Below are positions 13,401 through 25,502 of a stretch of DNA of 64,000 nt, in pieces. The notes under the pieces are model-generated. The model was given only the letters and a program-made list of their open reading frames with translations, searched no databases and was not told the DNA's origin. Location: assembly GCA_003342895.1 (NCBI GenBank), contig PTFA01000194.1, positions 613,124-677,123 of the forward strand, given 5' to 3'. Numbering within the stretch: position 1 is the first letter of the stretch; the number at the start of each line of letters is the position of its first letter. The DNA comes from Casuarius casuarius. Taxonomy: Eukaryota; Chordata; Aves; Casuariiformes; Casuariidae. The translations under genes and the position numbers were made by a program.

Positions 13401-15223
13401 TATGAGCACTTGTTTTCCAATACTACTCATAAATATATTGCTATTCCCTCTGTCGTGCAACTCAAATGCTGTGTATTCGTGTAGCATACACAAAGATCCC
13501 CAAAGCATGCAGATGCAAAAATCACAACTCCTGCAGCCAGTTTTTATATTTTATCTTAACACTGGAATTGGCACTACCCAGGATACAAGTAGAGAATTAA
13601 TTCATTTTTGATTTTTGAAGAGCTGCAAGAAAGTTGGATGCATCCCTCTAATTGCATTTAAGTGCATACGTCCAATTTTTGTTAGTGCCTTTTAAACTTA
13701 CAGCAACATTTAATTGCTTGATATATTTTCGTCCAGTTGGGCAATTCAGTATTTAAAGGGGAGAGACTGAAGGGAGAAGGGAACCTTCAGCAACTACTTG
13801 TCAGTACTGAATTGTAAATAAAGGTTTAAGCCACTCAAGATTTTGTCTTTTGTGTGGACTTCATGAAGTCTTCACAGATATCAATTGGTATTATTCAGTC
13901 CCTACAGGTGTCTCAAATTCCTTAGATGCCCTGGTGGTTTTAAAGTGCTTTTAAATGTACACTTCTATAACCCTTGTTATGCTCTTTAAACAAGCAAATT
14001 AAAATTCCATAGACTAGGAAGGCAAGGATTGTTTCATTACAGTTTGATCCCCGACTTCCATTTTCTGATAATGCATTTTGCTAGATAAGACTACCTTTAT
14101 ATTGCATGAGACCTTTTCTCTTCATTTTTCCAAATACTTACTTGAAATTAACTCTCAGTTCCTTAAGTAGCTTCTCGAAATCAGGCACTTTTGTTTCATC
14201 AAGGATAGCACATTGAACATATTGTTCTATCCTCCCTAACAAACCTTAAGCTGAACTCTAATCCATTTTTTTAAAGAAAAAATCACAGCAACTGCTATGA
14301 TTTCCAGAGCTTATTACTGATTCCTAACAAAGAGCATCTTAATTCTCCTGTGCCAGATATGCATGAGGGTTAGAAACTGGCAGAAAATAAAGAGAGTAGG
14401 TTGAAACTAATGTTAAAAAAATGCACTTGTATGGCCTGTGAATAAACTAGTAAGATGACTACAGGTGACATCTAGCAATAATTTTGTAACACAGAGTTTG
14501 TAAATTTATGTTCTGCAAGAAAATATATACTTCCTCTGTATCATCAGCAATCTTTGCTACCAATCAATAAAGACATGTCATTTTAGAGGTGTTTTCTTCA
14601 TGCTTGCTAGTAAAATGAATCAGTTGGGCAAGATGACAGAATCGGCAACAAAACCCAAGGGAAAAATTCTGGGTTACAGCTAAGATCAAGGTAGGATCAG
14701 CTCAACCTAAAAGGAAAAACACGGAAAACATTTGTCTGGATATCCTCTTTGAGTTTTTGCAACAGGTAAATGTCAGATAGGTTGGCTTATAATGCAAGAA
14801 GATGGCAAACACAGAAGCATTACAACTCTCAACTGAATTTGGACCAGTTATATCTGAAAAAGGCTGATACCAACACCCATCGTTGCTAAAAAGCTGTATT
14901 AGATGATCAGTTTAGCTAATGCAATGTCTCAGTTGCGGAAAAGCCTTAAATCTTCCTATTGCTAAAACTGTAGTGGATATTTTGCCCCGGTCATGAAGAC
15001 TGTGTGCATATCCTGCATACGTTGCTTCTCTTGCTAACACATTACGAAAGGTTGCCCAGATCTTCCTGGAATGTATTTATAAAAATGTGATTATGAAAGT
15101 GAAGCTAGAGAAACACAACTGGCATTTCAAAAAATCTCTTACTTAAACAAAGGTTTAACTAAGATACTTGTAACATGACAGGCTTTGTTCACCTGTATTT
15201 ATATCCATATATCTATGCTAGTT

Positions 15224-15247
15224 AAAAAAAAAAAAAAAAAAAAAAAA
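15224..15247. repeat. Poly-A tract, 24 A
   Basis: An uninterrupted run of 24 A follows 'ctatgctagtt'. It could be a simple repeat or the tail of an old retroposed sequence lying to its left. I could not recognise any gene or element in the preceding few hundred bases, so I call it only a homopolymer. Confidence 0.85.
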
Positions 15248-16443
15248 GCGAGAGGACTCAAAAAATATTATCAGGTACTGTCTATGTGGACATAAGGCTG
15301 GCTATATATGACCTAGTCCTTTAAATTCTTCTGAAAGACATATATAATTTTATAATTTATAATTTTCTTCTGGTACCTTTACTTTAGCATGTAAAGAGCC
15401 TAACAGTTACCATCACTAGCAATGCTACCGTCCAGCTGAATCCACTTTTTGGCTTTGCCAGATGGTCGTCTTAAGCAGGAAGTTTTTCAACTGGTTTGCA
15501 TAAAGCCCATTTCAGCTAATTTTTGTGTATAGTTCTGCAGAACTAAGAATCCACATGATTGGAGTATCATGAGCATGCACTAAGAATAGTACTTTACACC
15601 ATCTAAGAGAATCAAAACATCATACACTTTTTAAAATTCAATTTTAGGATGATACTTCAACACCGGAAATCTTAAGAACGTGACAGGCAGCTTGCTGAAA
15701 TATCCAGCTGAAAGAGCATTTCTTTAAGTATTCTACCTCAAAGCTCAATAATGCCACATAGTCTAAGAATCACATATTCTAACAGGTTTCCAAATACTCT
15801 GAAATGTCAGAAGGAACATGAAGTTGTAACTAGATCCAAAGGCACGACCGAGCTTTTTCCCCACCACTTTTCCATGCAGCCATTGGAAGAAACATCAGAT
15901 TGAGCAGCATGCTTATGCAGTTTAAAATTAGCCTGGCTATAAGTCACAGTCACACTTTTTGTTAGCTTTGTAGATCTAGCACTAAATCTATAAACCTGTA
16001 TTTTTGGGGGGGACCTCCTAGAGTCATTGAGAAAGGGCTGCTCAGGAGCAAAACTACAGTCCTTTTACACAGTCAACCTTCAGAGTGGAAGTACCTTTCA
16101 GAGGCACCTATTCAGGTCTGTAAACCTCAAGATCATATAGGACAAGCACCCTGTTTTACGCTGCTTAACAAACCTTCAATGAATTTTCTGGAAGATAAAA
16201 GAGGTTTCTGCAGCTTTTACTATAATGACATCTTACTGAAAGGCAGAAAGGTGGTGTGCCAGGCAGCCACAAACCAAAAAGCAGTAAGTTGTATTTCTGG
16301 CACTGGCCTAAATCTAGCGTTGTCTGAATCATAAAAATTGTTTAATTGAGAAAAATAACACACACAGTTTCTAAATACTGTACTTCATCAACTAATACCC
16401 TAACAGCATTTCTTCCAAAAGCCAGTCACATTAGTCTCAGGAA

Positions 16444-16467
16444 GAAAAAAATAAAATAAAATAAAAA
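16444..16467. repeat. (ATAAA)n pentamer repeat
   Basis: Four ATAAA-type units following a seven-A run. A simple repeat. Confidence 0.7.
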
Positions 16468-17197
16468 GGATACTCCAATTTTTGCAAGACTGGACATGAT
16501 CTCATAGAGTTACCATTTATGCTTGAAACAACCATCTGTATAAATAGGTACATCTTAAAAAAAAAAAATGCCGTCTTTGTTTAAACTTACTGTAAATATG
16601 ACTTTTTACTCTTCCTCTAAATATACTTCAAATATCAAGATTACCCTTCACTCAGTTACTCCACCCTCACATCAGTAATACGCTAGAAAAGCAAAACTTT
16701 CCATGTACTCCTAAGTCCATGAATCAAGTACTTAATTTTCTTAGTCATTTTTGCTTAAAAGCAACATGTATAAACAAAACTGAATATAAACCGCAAGAAT
16801 CAAGTAGAATTACACGAACAAACTTGGCTTATATATCCTATTCCTAGAGGTACATTTAGTGCAAGTGTAAAGTCTAGTGAAAACCACGTTAGAGGATAAG
16901 AGCGACTGGACTGATGACATGAGAGTATTAAGTATTAAGGCAGTGAAGAGGTGCTAAGACAGTTTGATTACTCGGCATGAGAAAGGGGAGTCAAATTTGG
17001 ATAAATCAATAGCTTTTGCCAGATTAGTTCCAGCCTCCCTTCTGACTGTGAGTGCTGCACCGTAAATTCAACTGAGCTGCTCAGCTGCCAAAAGGGAGAG
17101 ATTTTTCCTCATTTTCCCCATGCCCACAGCCCCCCCCCAAATGTCCATCCCCTCCCCAGGACTGGTTTTGGCACTCATTTAGCTGTATGATGAGCTC

Positions 17198-17504
17198 ATT
17201 CAGCTTGCTAACCTGGCTGAAAAGGATACCACCAAACGAGAGGAAAAAAGGGAGCAGTGGGGAGGAGAGGGGATGGAGCTCGGCTGAGCTTTTTGGTGGC
17301 GGGGAGCCACGAGATCTGCTCTGCTGCGCCCTGGATGCTCTGCAAAACCCGCCGGGCTGAGCTGACTTAACCGCTTGCCGCCGTGGTTACGAAGAGGATC
17401 TGCTGCTCCTTCCCTCCTGGCCACATGTCTCCCGCTATTTCCCTTGCTTCAGCTTTGCTGTTCGTCTGATTCCTTCAGCAAGTCGATTCAGCTTGCTAAC
17501 CAGG
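17198..17504 (+). repeat. 19-bp motif repeated 288 bp apart
   Basis: 'attcagcttgctaacctgg' at 17198-17216 recurs as 'attcagcttgctaaccagg' at 17486-17504, with 18 of 19 bases identical and in the same orientation. A weaker relative ('gactagcatgctaaattggct') lies near 17591. Similarity does not clearly extend beyond the motif, so this is not a simple long duplication. Confidence 0.7.
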
Positions 17505-17507
17505 CAA

Positions 17508-17566
17508 AAAAAATATATATGTATGTATGAGTGTGTGTGTATATATATACAAATATATATATACAT
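17508..17566. repeat. Compound AT/GT microsatellite
   Basis: Alternating purine-pyrimidine sequence of the form (AT)n-GTATGTATGA-(GT)n-(AT)n-C-AAATATATATATAC. The alternation is typical of polymorphic vertebrate microsatellites. Confidence 0.85.
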
Positions 17567-17861
17567 TTTTTCCCCTCTATTTCCTACCTGACTAGCATGC
17601 TAAATTGGCTCCCTGAGGATCAGATAAGCAGAGATGGCTCACGAAAGGGTGCCAGGCGCCTTCCCTCCTGGCAGCAGGGTTATGGGTGCCAGTGAGTTCC
17701 TAAACTGGCTTAACCAAACCACAGGCTGAGGTTCTGCACTGGTTTATCCCAAACTTGGATCAGCAATGGCCATGCTCCTGCCCTCTCCCTCTCCTGTGCT
17801 AGCACAGGGGCTCCTCCACACCTTGACCAAGTTGTTCTGGGTATTAAACAAGGAAAAAAAC

Positions 17862-17882
17862 TTTTTTTTTTTTTTTTTTTTT
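17862..17882. repeat. Poly-T tract, 21 T
   Basis: An uninterrupted run of 21 T, preceded almost directly by a seven-A run ('aaaaaaac'), so the two could form a small fold-back. The sequence to its right continues as ordinary unique DNA. It is a simple repeat, possibly a remnant tail of a minus-strand retroposed sequence. Confidence 0.85.
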
Positions 17883-20800
17883 GTAAAAGACCTCAATTGG
17901 CTCATTTCTCTTTCACCAGCAAGGAAATGGGTGGGATTATGAAGTGAGGGGAGAGAGAGGGCAGGATTTTTGTAAACTAAAACTGTCAAAGAACCACAGC
18001 TTAAAAACAATAGTCAAGTGCATTTAAATGGTGGAGACAAAATCTTACTCAATTTGATCTGAAATGGTTATTCACTGCAAGACATTTTTATGCTGCATTA
18101 TGGTTCTTTAAAAGCAAAAATGTCGTTGCCTTGTTTGGAACAGCAAAGGGCAGGAATGAACACCTGCAACTTTGCCTTACAATTGTGCAAAAATAGAAAT
18201 ATTTCGTGTTTATAACTTCCAGTACCACTAACAACTGGAAATGCTCTACACATTTCCCATTCTTACTTTCACAGTAAATTTTTATCAGTAATGCAACAGC
18301 ATCTACACCATAATTATAAAGGATCTAAAATACAAACACTATGGAGGCATGACGATACTATTTTCTGGCTAGTATATACACGGGGAATAGCCGCCTATTT
18401 TTTGATAACATTAAGTATTACATGCTTCTGGGGAGCCACAACTTCTGAGAAGACGGTTTCCACAGTAAGGATGGCTCTCACTAAAAACCCGATACGACTT
18501 AATGGCATGAAAAAAACCTGTACACCAAAGCTGCATTTGGTCCAGCTGTGAACAACAAAGGACTTACTGATCACACATTTCTGACTTCAAATTTCCAAGT
18601 ACAGCTGGATACCGATCATTTAAAGTAAACAGTAGGGCTGGTCTGGCAATTATATAATACTTCAGCCCAGCTCAAACTGATTATATTACATTTTTAATCC
18701 CACAGATATCGTCAACCAATTGGGCAAACCAAGCATCTTCCTTCTAATCTCACTTTTGCTTTCACTATAAATCTCTTCACAATTTTCATTTCTCCTGAAA
18801 ATAAGCAAGCAGGACTATTCTGGTTTGCAGTGGAAATGTTGCCATCGTGAAAACCGTCTGAAGGATGTCACAAAAAGCACTGCAGGAACGTAGCGTGTTG
18901 TGCAGACTGGGGAAGGCAATAAAAGCACTGAATACTTTCCACTTGGACACCACCAGGAAGATCCCCAGGGAGCACAGAGTGGTCTGGGAGTTGCTACAAG
19001 GATGAAAGACATAATTGGTCCCTAACCCAAACAGAGACTTTCCCTCAGGTCTTCCACAGAGGCTTGCATTTATTTCCATGGAAAGCCTAAAACTCAGCAG
19101 TTTCTGGGCTGGCAACCAGATGGGATGCGTATTCAGCTGCAAAGACTCTTTTACCAGACTGCCCTGGAGTAAACCCAGTTGGCGGGTATTGGAGGTTGGA
19201 ATTAGATGATCCAGTTTAGCCCGTTGTCCCATGGCTAGGTTGGCTCCAGTTTCTTGCTTGAGCAAGGGATGAGGCTTGGAGCTGTGACTCATTCAAGACT
19301 CAGGAGCAACAGTAGCAGTGCAGCTTTCTTGGCCACTTTCCGGACAGTACAAGCAACAAGAATGTAAAACAGCATACAGAATATGATGCCCAGACTAAAG
19401 GATAAAAAAGGAAGGCCTTCAGGAAAGGCATCAAAATAAACAAGGAAAAACACTACAGAGCAAGAAAATCAAACAGCAGAGTGTTCTGACCCAGAGTCAG
19501 GTGCCACATTCTTCAACAGCAATGGACAAGCTCCAACTTAAATGACATGCACACGAAGCAGCTACCGCTCAGCCTCTACAGGTAGAAAAGGAAAGCTTTC
19601 CAGTCCTTTAAGACAAGTGATGGACGTACTGAGTGTTAAAGTGCACATCTGGATTCTCTACCAGAGAACCTTTCTGTCAGATTGCTAACTCATCAGAATA
19701 GCTAAAATAGGAGCTAGGTTCCAGCTTAATAATATATATAGTATTAATAAACACCAAACATTCCATGCTCTGGTTCCAGCTATAGACTATTCAGAAGCAT
19801 ATTTGAAAGCAGTTTTGATTTTAGAGACTACATTACATTGTAGTTCAAGGCTCACAGAACAGAGATATGAGTTTATAAAACACTTAGATAACAATTTCTG
19901 AGTTTTCCCAGAAATTCTAGATACTTCGTACTAGAAACCTAATGAAATAAAACTTTGAAAAATGTAGTTATGAGGTTTCTTCTATAAACCTATACACCTT
20001 TACTTAACATTATGGTACAAAAGCGACTTTCCACACACTAATTATTCAAGGGCTTGGAGTATCTATCCTTATACCTGTGAAAAGGAGTAAGTCACATTCT
20101 CTTATGTAAGACACTGCTATTCAAGTTCTTTGTCTCCAAATTCAGACAAATAAAACAAATATTTCAGTCCAAATAGAGAAAGACACATAGAAACCTTACT
20201 ATGCTCTCCACTGGTGGATATGTGTGTGTTTCCTTCCATGAACACCATTAAATCAACATGGTATCACGAAAGTCTTGTTTGTCCCAATGTTCTTGGAAAT
20301 CAGTGAACCAGACTTGACAATACAGATCTTTAGTTGTGGGTAACAGTGTAAAAAAGTAAAGAAAATTAAAAAAAATTAAAAAGGCCTAACAAGAACCTAA
20401 GAAGCGGTCAATTATTAGACAGAAATACGCATTTTCCTTGAATCAAGCTCCCACTGTTTTTAGAGATCATTACCAATATATCCTGTGATGGATTTAAGCT
20501 ATACACTTTTGTAACAGAATTGTGAGTGCAGCTTCCTTTTTCTGTTGGTAAAATCATTCCAGTTAACCTAAGCTCACAAAAAAGGTTAAATTTGTGAATA
20601 CATATAGAACCTAAATTTACTAGTGGATAGAAAAAGAGAAGTTTACACCAAAAAAGAATACAGTCCGTATCTCTCTTGATTGGCTATTTGTAACTCAAGC
20701 AATAATTAGAAAAATAAGTAGCAGCTGCTGACCCCAAGAATAAAATCACAGTTCAAGGCTGGAAGATGAGAATAATAAGGATTTTCAAATAAAAACAATG

Positions 20801-23192
20801 CATATTTTTTAAAAGTTTATGCCAGACAGGGGTTTTGACAACAAGCTGAAAACATCTTCCATTATTTCCCAATTATATAAACAACTATTTTACTCACAAA
20901 GCACATGCATTGTTCCCTTTTCTCTTGGAGCCACAAAATAGTGAAATAGCAGCTAATTTACAGTGTAAGAAATCAAAACATGGTTAAATTCAGTCATTTC
21001 TGTTCAAAGTCAAGAAAGCCTTACAGTTGTGAACTTTTTTTTCCTTAAATAAGTTATGTAACCATTTTTCAACTGATGGCATCTGTTTTCTTTCAGAAAG
21101 TAAAAAAGAGAAGATCTTCAAATGAAACTCTTAGAAACATATCTTGAGCCACTCTATACTGGACAGTAACTGTTATGCTGTCAATACCAGCAATAAAATC
21201 TTAATGTCTTTCATAATTACTACTGTGATCAAAAGGTGGCCAACATCTACTGCTGATGACCAAGCTCATATAGGTTGCTGCGTTTTATTCCTTTTCTGAA
21301 AAGCTAGAAGAATAAGGCCGACCATCTAGTTTACCAGAAAAAGAAGTCCTAAAAGAGAACCACTTCCCTGCGGCCTTAAAATACACCACATCTTTAGATT
21401 TGCTTTGAGTTTATGCAGCTGGCAGAATGAAGAATAAACATTACTAGATGCAAAATGCTGACACAAGTACTAAACCATGGAGCAGCTGATCTTATGTGCT
21501 TGCATAATAATGAACTCCCTGATGTAGTCTTCAACTTGGAAAAAACCTGTGTGTCTTCTATTTTAGATTCCTTTCAACAGTTAACAACTAAAGGGCTTAT
21601 TCATGAGGTAAATTTATCTTGGGAAATGCTCTGAAAGCACAGACTGTACTCTTCCTATGTACAGTAGCTTACTATTTTCTGAAGATTTATCACATACATT
21701 TCTCAGTAAGTGATTACATTTCATTATTTCCAAAACTGAATATACTATACAGCACTGACCAGACTTACCTGGTTATATAAATCTTTTAATCAAGGGATTT
21801 AGGGCCCATCATTTTACCCTTGTTTTTATTGTCCTGTGCTTATTTATTGTCACAGCAGCAGCTGAAAGGAAACATTTGGAAAGATCTCTCACAGAAAAAT
21901 TCTTGTTGGCTTTTCCCACTAGAAGTGTCCAGCCAGCTCCTGTATAATCACACAATAGTTAGTGAATTATAGAGTGTGTTTTTTAATTTATTGCAAGATT
22001 CCTTTTTTTTCCTCCACAACACAGATCTCCAATCCGAGAACCACATCCAAAGTCTAGATGGCATTGGATTCTGGTTTCGCTTCATTCTTTACTTTGGCCA
22101 TGACGTGAAGTATAAATCAGCCATACAATGGAATGTAGCTGATGTTTGCTAACATTTCTTTGACACTGAAATGCAGGATCCGTCATGAGAAAGCCAAAGA
22201 AAAAGAATAAAAGGACGCACGGTGAATATTTATATAACTATTAAATTGTAAGCACTGTTCTTTTCTTGTGTTGCTAAAGGGTAGGATCCCATCTCCTGGA
22301 AATAACATTCCCCACTCAACTACACAATAGCCAAATTGAAGAAAAATGTTATCTTTAGCATATGATTAATTTAGGTTACCTTTTAATTGATGACATGCAT
22401 AAAAAGCATTTATTTCTAGAGGCCAAATAACTTGACCATATGCTTTTGATCATGTGATCAAATACTCCCCTCCCCCCAATACAGCAAACTTCACTATCCC
22501 TTTTCATTTTTGTCTCAAAACCAGAAAAAAAGGACATAATTTCATTTATGTTTAAATATTTTTCTTGCCAAAACAGAAATAGAGAGACATAAATACACCA
22601 AGCTCTACAAAGGCCCTTTTTTGTACAGATCCTTGAGAACTAACTTCACATACAAATCATGGCCCTATCAACTCTGGCTGATACTAGACAATATAAACCA
22701 AATCCTTCCTCTTTGTTTCCTCCTTTCCCCTCCTCTAAAGATGACTTACGAAGGAATTTATTAGTATTCCAGCACCATTTGCAAGTAAGTAGCTGAGGAT
22801 TCAGTACGGTATGAGATTCCACTCAAAACTAACTCTTTTGCTTTTAAGGTTCTGAAACAATATCTCATGTTTCCCACTTCAAGCATGCTACGCTGATGAA
22901 GTTACTGCTACCATGTCATCTCACGGAAACCATGCAGGCTTACCGAAATGTCATACTGAATGCTGCCCGGTTCATTTGGGATTCCCCTTTTATTTACTCC
23001 TGAATTTACATTTTTTTCAAACCCAAATGAAGTCTCTGCCAATCCCTTCTAATTGATATTAATCAAGGCCTCTTTTTCTGCTCACCTCAACCATATATGT
23101 ATCTCCAATCTTAGGGCAGAGAGAATCAAAATAATTTTATGATTACGTTAACATATATTATTCATATTTTTTATACTATAATGGGGAGCTCT
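17883..23192. other. AT-rich unique non-coding sequence
   Basis: No gene or dispersed repeat is supportable. The longest frame is 168 codons on the minus strand (18786-19292), described as a finding; it carries no motif I recognise. A short palindrome (tttgatca-tg-tgatcaaa) at 22445-22462 was noted. The rest is ordinary AT-rich sequence with short A and T runs. Confidence 0.6.
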
Positions 23193-23516
23193 TCATAACT
23201 GAAGCCTTTCATCATCATCACACAGGCCTTGGTCATCATAACAGGCACAGATTATCTCACGGCAGTGTCTTCCTTGAGCACAGAGGAGCAACGTAGGTCC
23301 TCCATGCCTACCGCCATAATCATGTCCTCGGACAACCGCAGTACAGTGCTCTTCAGCCTCTTTGGATGGTGACTGTATAGTCTGCCGAAGACCACCACAA
23401 ACTGGTTCAAAACTTGGAGCAGCTACAGGCTCAGCAACTTTAAATGGCACAGTAAGGGGCATTAAGCCTATGGTGATGACATTTACTTTAATACTTCCAG
23501 ACTTGCAAGCTTGCAA
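23193..23516 (-). pseudogene. Possible decayed coding remnant, unrecognised
   Basis: A 107-codon minus-strand frame sits in DNA that is visibly less AT-rich than its flanks. Its C-terminal part is rich in Cys, Asp and Arg (GRHCREIICACYDDQGLCDD). A second minus-strand frame across the same bases is also largely open and has a more protein-like composition (LRLSEDMIMAVGMEDL, then after a stop VPVMMTKACVMMMKGFSYEE). Two open, plausible frames separated by a stop suggest a frameshifted copy of a former gene. I recognise no family, see no introns and no poly-A tail, and cannot exclude a chance frame. The start codon given is simply the first ATG. Confidence 0.22.
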
Positions 23517-23568
23517 AATTTCTAGCTTCTAAAACTCTTTAATTACCTGGACGAAACTGGTTTAAACT

Positions 23569-23588
23569 GAGTTTAATTGAGTTTAATT
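23569..23588. repeat. Tandem 10-bp duplication
   Basis: 'gagtttaatt' occurs twice in direct succession (23569-23578 and 23579-23588), followed by the related 'aaattgaatt'. A local slippage product. Confidence 0.8.
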
Positions 23589-25058
23589 AAATTGAATTCA
23601 GCAGGTAGATGTCCCAGAGTACAATAAGGCAGATGCAAGCGTACCTTTAGGCCACTTGCAAGGAAGAGCACTGGAGAACCTCAAGCTTTTGTAGAAGTTT
23701 TTTGCCAGTGTCTACAGACCCTTTTTAATTGAAAGTGCATTCTAGTGGTCATGGTCCACTTTTTCTGAATTTTGGTCACTTAATGTCAAGAATCCCAAGA
23801 CTTGCAGTTTCCCTAGCTAGACTGTGTCTGATAAAGAATGGAGTGATCTTAAGAAACATTCTAAACTAATTTTCCTACAATCAAAGGTCAAGCCAAATAT
23901 GCCTCCGGTTATCTCAAAGTAGCAAGAAACACCGATACTAAAAAGAGTAGATAACATTTAAGGAAAAAGGTACAGCTGCCAAAGCATCAGGCAGATAGCT
24001 ACTACATACTGAGAAATACTGCACTGAGCTTGACAGCAAAGAGAGGGCCTGCGAGTATGCCTGACATGAAGGGAACCTGGAAAAGGGGAAAACCACAGAC
24101 ACAGATGCAATATATGTGGATCTGCAGAATCATGAGATTGAGTAATAGAGCTCAGGAGGATCATCAAAGCTGGGAGTAAACCTTGCTTTCTTAGATTTTT
24201 CTAAAGACAGCAGGAAAAAGGATTCTGTTGGTAGATTTTGTCACGCAGTTAAATTCCTATTCACCTGTCTGCCTAGGAGGCAAACTGAGACATCATGTAT
24301 CATAGTCCGATGGAAGATGTCACGGTTATACAAAGCTCCTATCATGCACCAATAAACTTACTGGAAGTTTCAGTAGCGACAAACTAGAGCAGGATTCTGA
24401 CACAAGTACCTAAATGCAGTTTTGTACCTTTTGCTGCTACAACATTGGGTGAGAAGCCTTGACAAGACATTTCTTTTACCATGTCCACGATTGCTAGCAT
24501 GGATTCACGTTGTAAAAAAAGACTTAACAGCAGATTACCAGCACTAGATTTCACTTGTCACTAGTTAGCAATCCCAGCTTCAACATAGGAATATGGGTAA
24601 GGTCCATTTTCTTATTAAATACTTTTTCTGTTTTTAAAGGAAAAAGGTTTTCTTTAATAAAAGTTCTTAAGACCACAGATTATGTTCAAAGGCCTCTGTT
24701 TTTCTCTTCAGTCTATATCAGTCCCAAATGGAGAAACATTTCTATACCAACAATAGACATTTCCAACTAGGTATGCCTAAGAAAGGTTCTGTATGTGGAA
24801 GGGAAAACTACAAAATTATGCTAATTTGTTCTAAAAGCCTTAAGGTGAAAACAAGCTTCTGAAAACCTTTAAGGGCACTGAAAGAAGAATTTTGCGGATT
24901 CCACAGTAACTCACATTTGCTTCCAAAAGAAAAGTCAGTTACGGTTACTGGATCAAATTACAAACAACATATTATAGTGACAGAAGTAGTAATATTGTCA
25001 TTATTTAAACAGAACCGCTAGACACACTTAAGCTGTTGAACTGGTATTTCTATAAATA

Positions 25059-25073
25059 CACACACACACACAC
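25059..25073. repeat. (CA)n microsatellite
   Basis: Seven to eight CA units in 'aataca...cacgcagg'. A typical vertebrate dinucleotide repeat. Confidence 0.85.
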
Positions 25074-25091
25074 GCAGGAATCATAATCCCT

Positions 25092-25140
25092 ATGGGAACT
25101 GAATATCTGGAGACATGAAGCGACCTGCTGAAGGTCATAA
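25092..25140 (-). repeat. MIR-like SINE core remnant (weak)
   Basis: The stretch containing 'gggaactgaatatctggaga' and 'gacctgctgaaggtcata' resembles the reverse complement of the conserved MIR core (aaactgaggctcagagagg ... gacttgcccaaggtcaca) by eye. Only about 50 bases match and with many differences, as expected for an ancient amniote SINE, so similarity by chance is possible. Confidence 0.3.
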
Positions 25141-25490
25141 ATTAAATCAATATTGTAAGCTAAAAAATTCTGGGGACCACAATATTTTTTTTTATCTTCC
25201 CCAATCAGTAGGTATATTATCCTATTCTGATCTGTAATAGAAAATAGAAAACAGGCATTTTGCAAATCTAATTGCTATGGAATTCCAGGCTATTACTCAT
25301 TCCAAAAGGAAACTGCAACTCTTGTTTGGCTGTTGTGAGCAGCCCTCTCCAAAATTCACCCCATTTTGTTGATACTTTCCACCCAGGAGAGGTGACATAG
25401 TTGTATTCTCTAAAGCTCAGGTGCCACTTTCACCCCAGCTTACAAGTGTATTCATACATACACATATATACATTTTTTTTTAAATCTATC

Positions 25491-25502
25491 TGTGTGTGTG
25501 TG
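25491..25502. repeat. Short (TG)n run
   Basis: Six TG units after a T-rich stretch that itself follows 'catacacatatataca'. A minor simple repeat. Confidence 0.7.

Larger units (their letters stand above)
5837..17029. other. AT-rich unique non-coding sequence
   Basis: No gene could be supported in this 11-kb stretch. It holds an AAAC run (8560-8576), two AAATA-type pentamer runs (10481-10497 and 16444-16467), a 24-A tract (15224-15247) and a perfect hairpin (9369-9394), each listed separately where useful. Open frames of 60-110 codons (for example 7580-7879 and 13279-13611) show no domain, no supportable splice context and irregular hydrophobic composition, so they are treated as chance. It is probably intron or intergenic DNA. 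Confidence 0.6.
17030..17860. promoter_or_regulatory. GC-richer, CpG-bearing patch, possible regulatory DNA
   Basis: This stretch is visibly richer in G+C than its neighbours and holds several CpG dinucleotides, especially in 17270-17410 (gtggcgggg, gctgcgccc, cccgccgggc, gcttgccgccgtgg). It contains the motif attcagcttgctaacc twice (17198 and 17486) and an AT/GT microsatellite. Such islands often mark enhancers or minor promoters, but there is no TATA element, no clear first exon and no adjacent coding sequence. The 74-codon minus-strand frame at 17200-17424 is probably just a by-product of the composition. The regulatory role is inference only. Confidence 0.3.

Noticed and set aside
15060..15247. 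Retroposed sequence ending in the 24-A tract
   Set aside because: No gene or element was recognisable upstream of the A run and no flanking duplication was seen.
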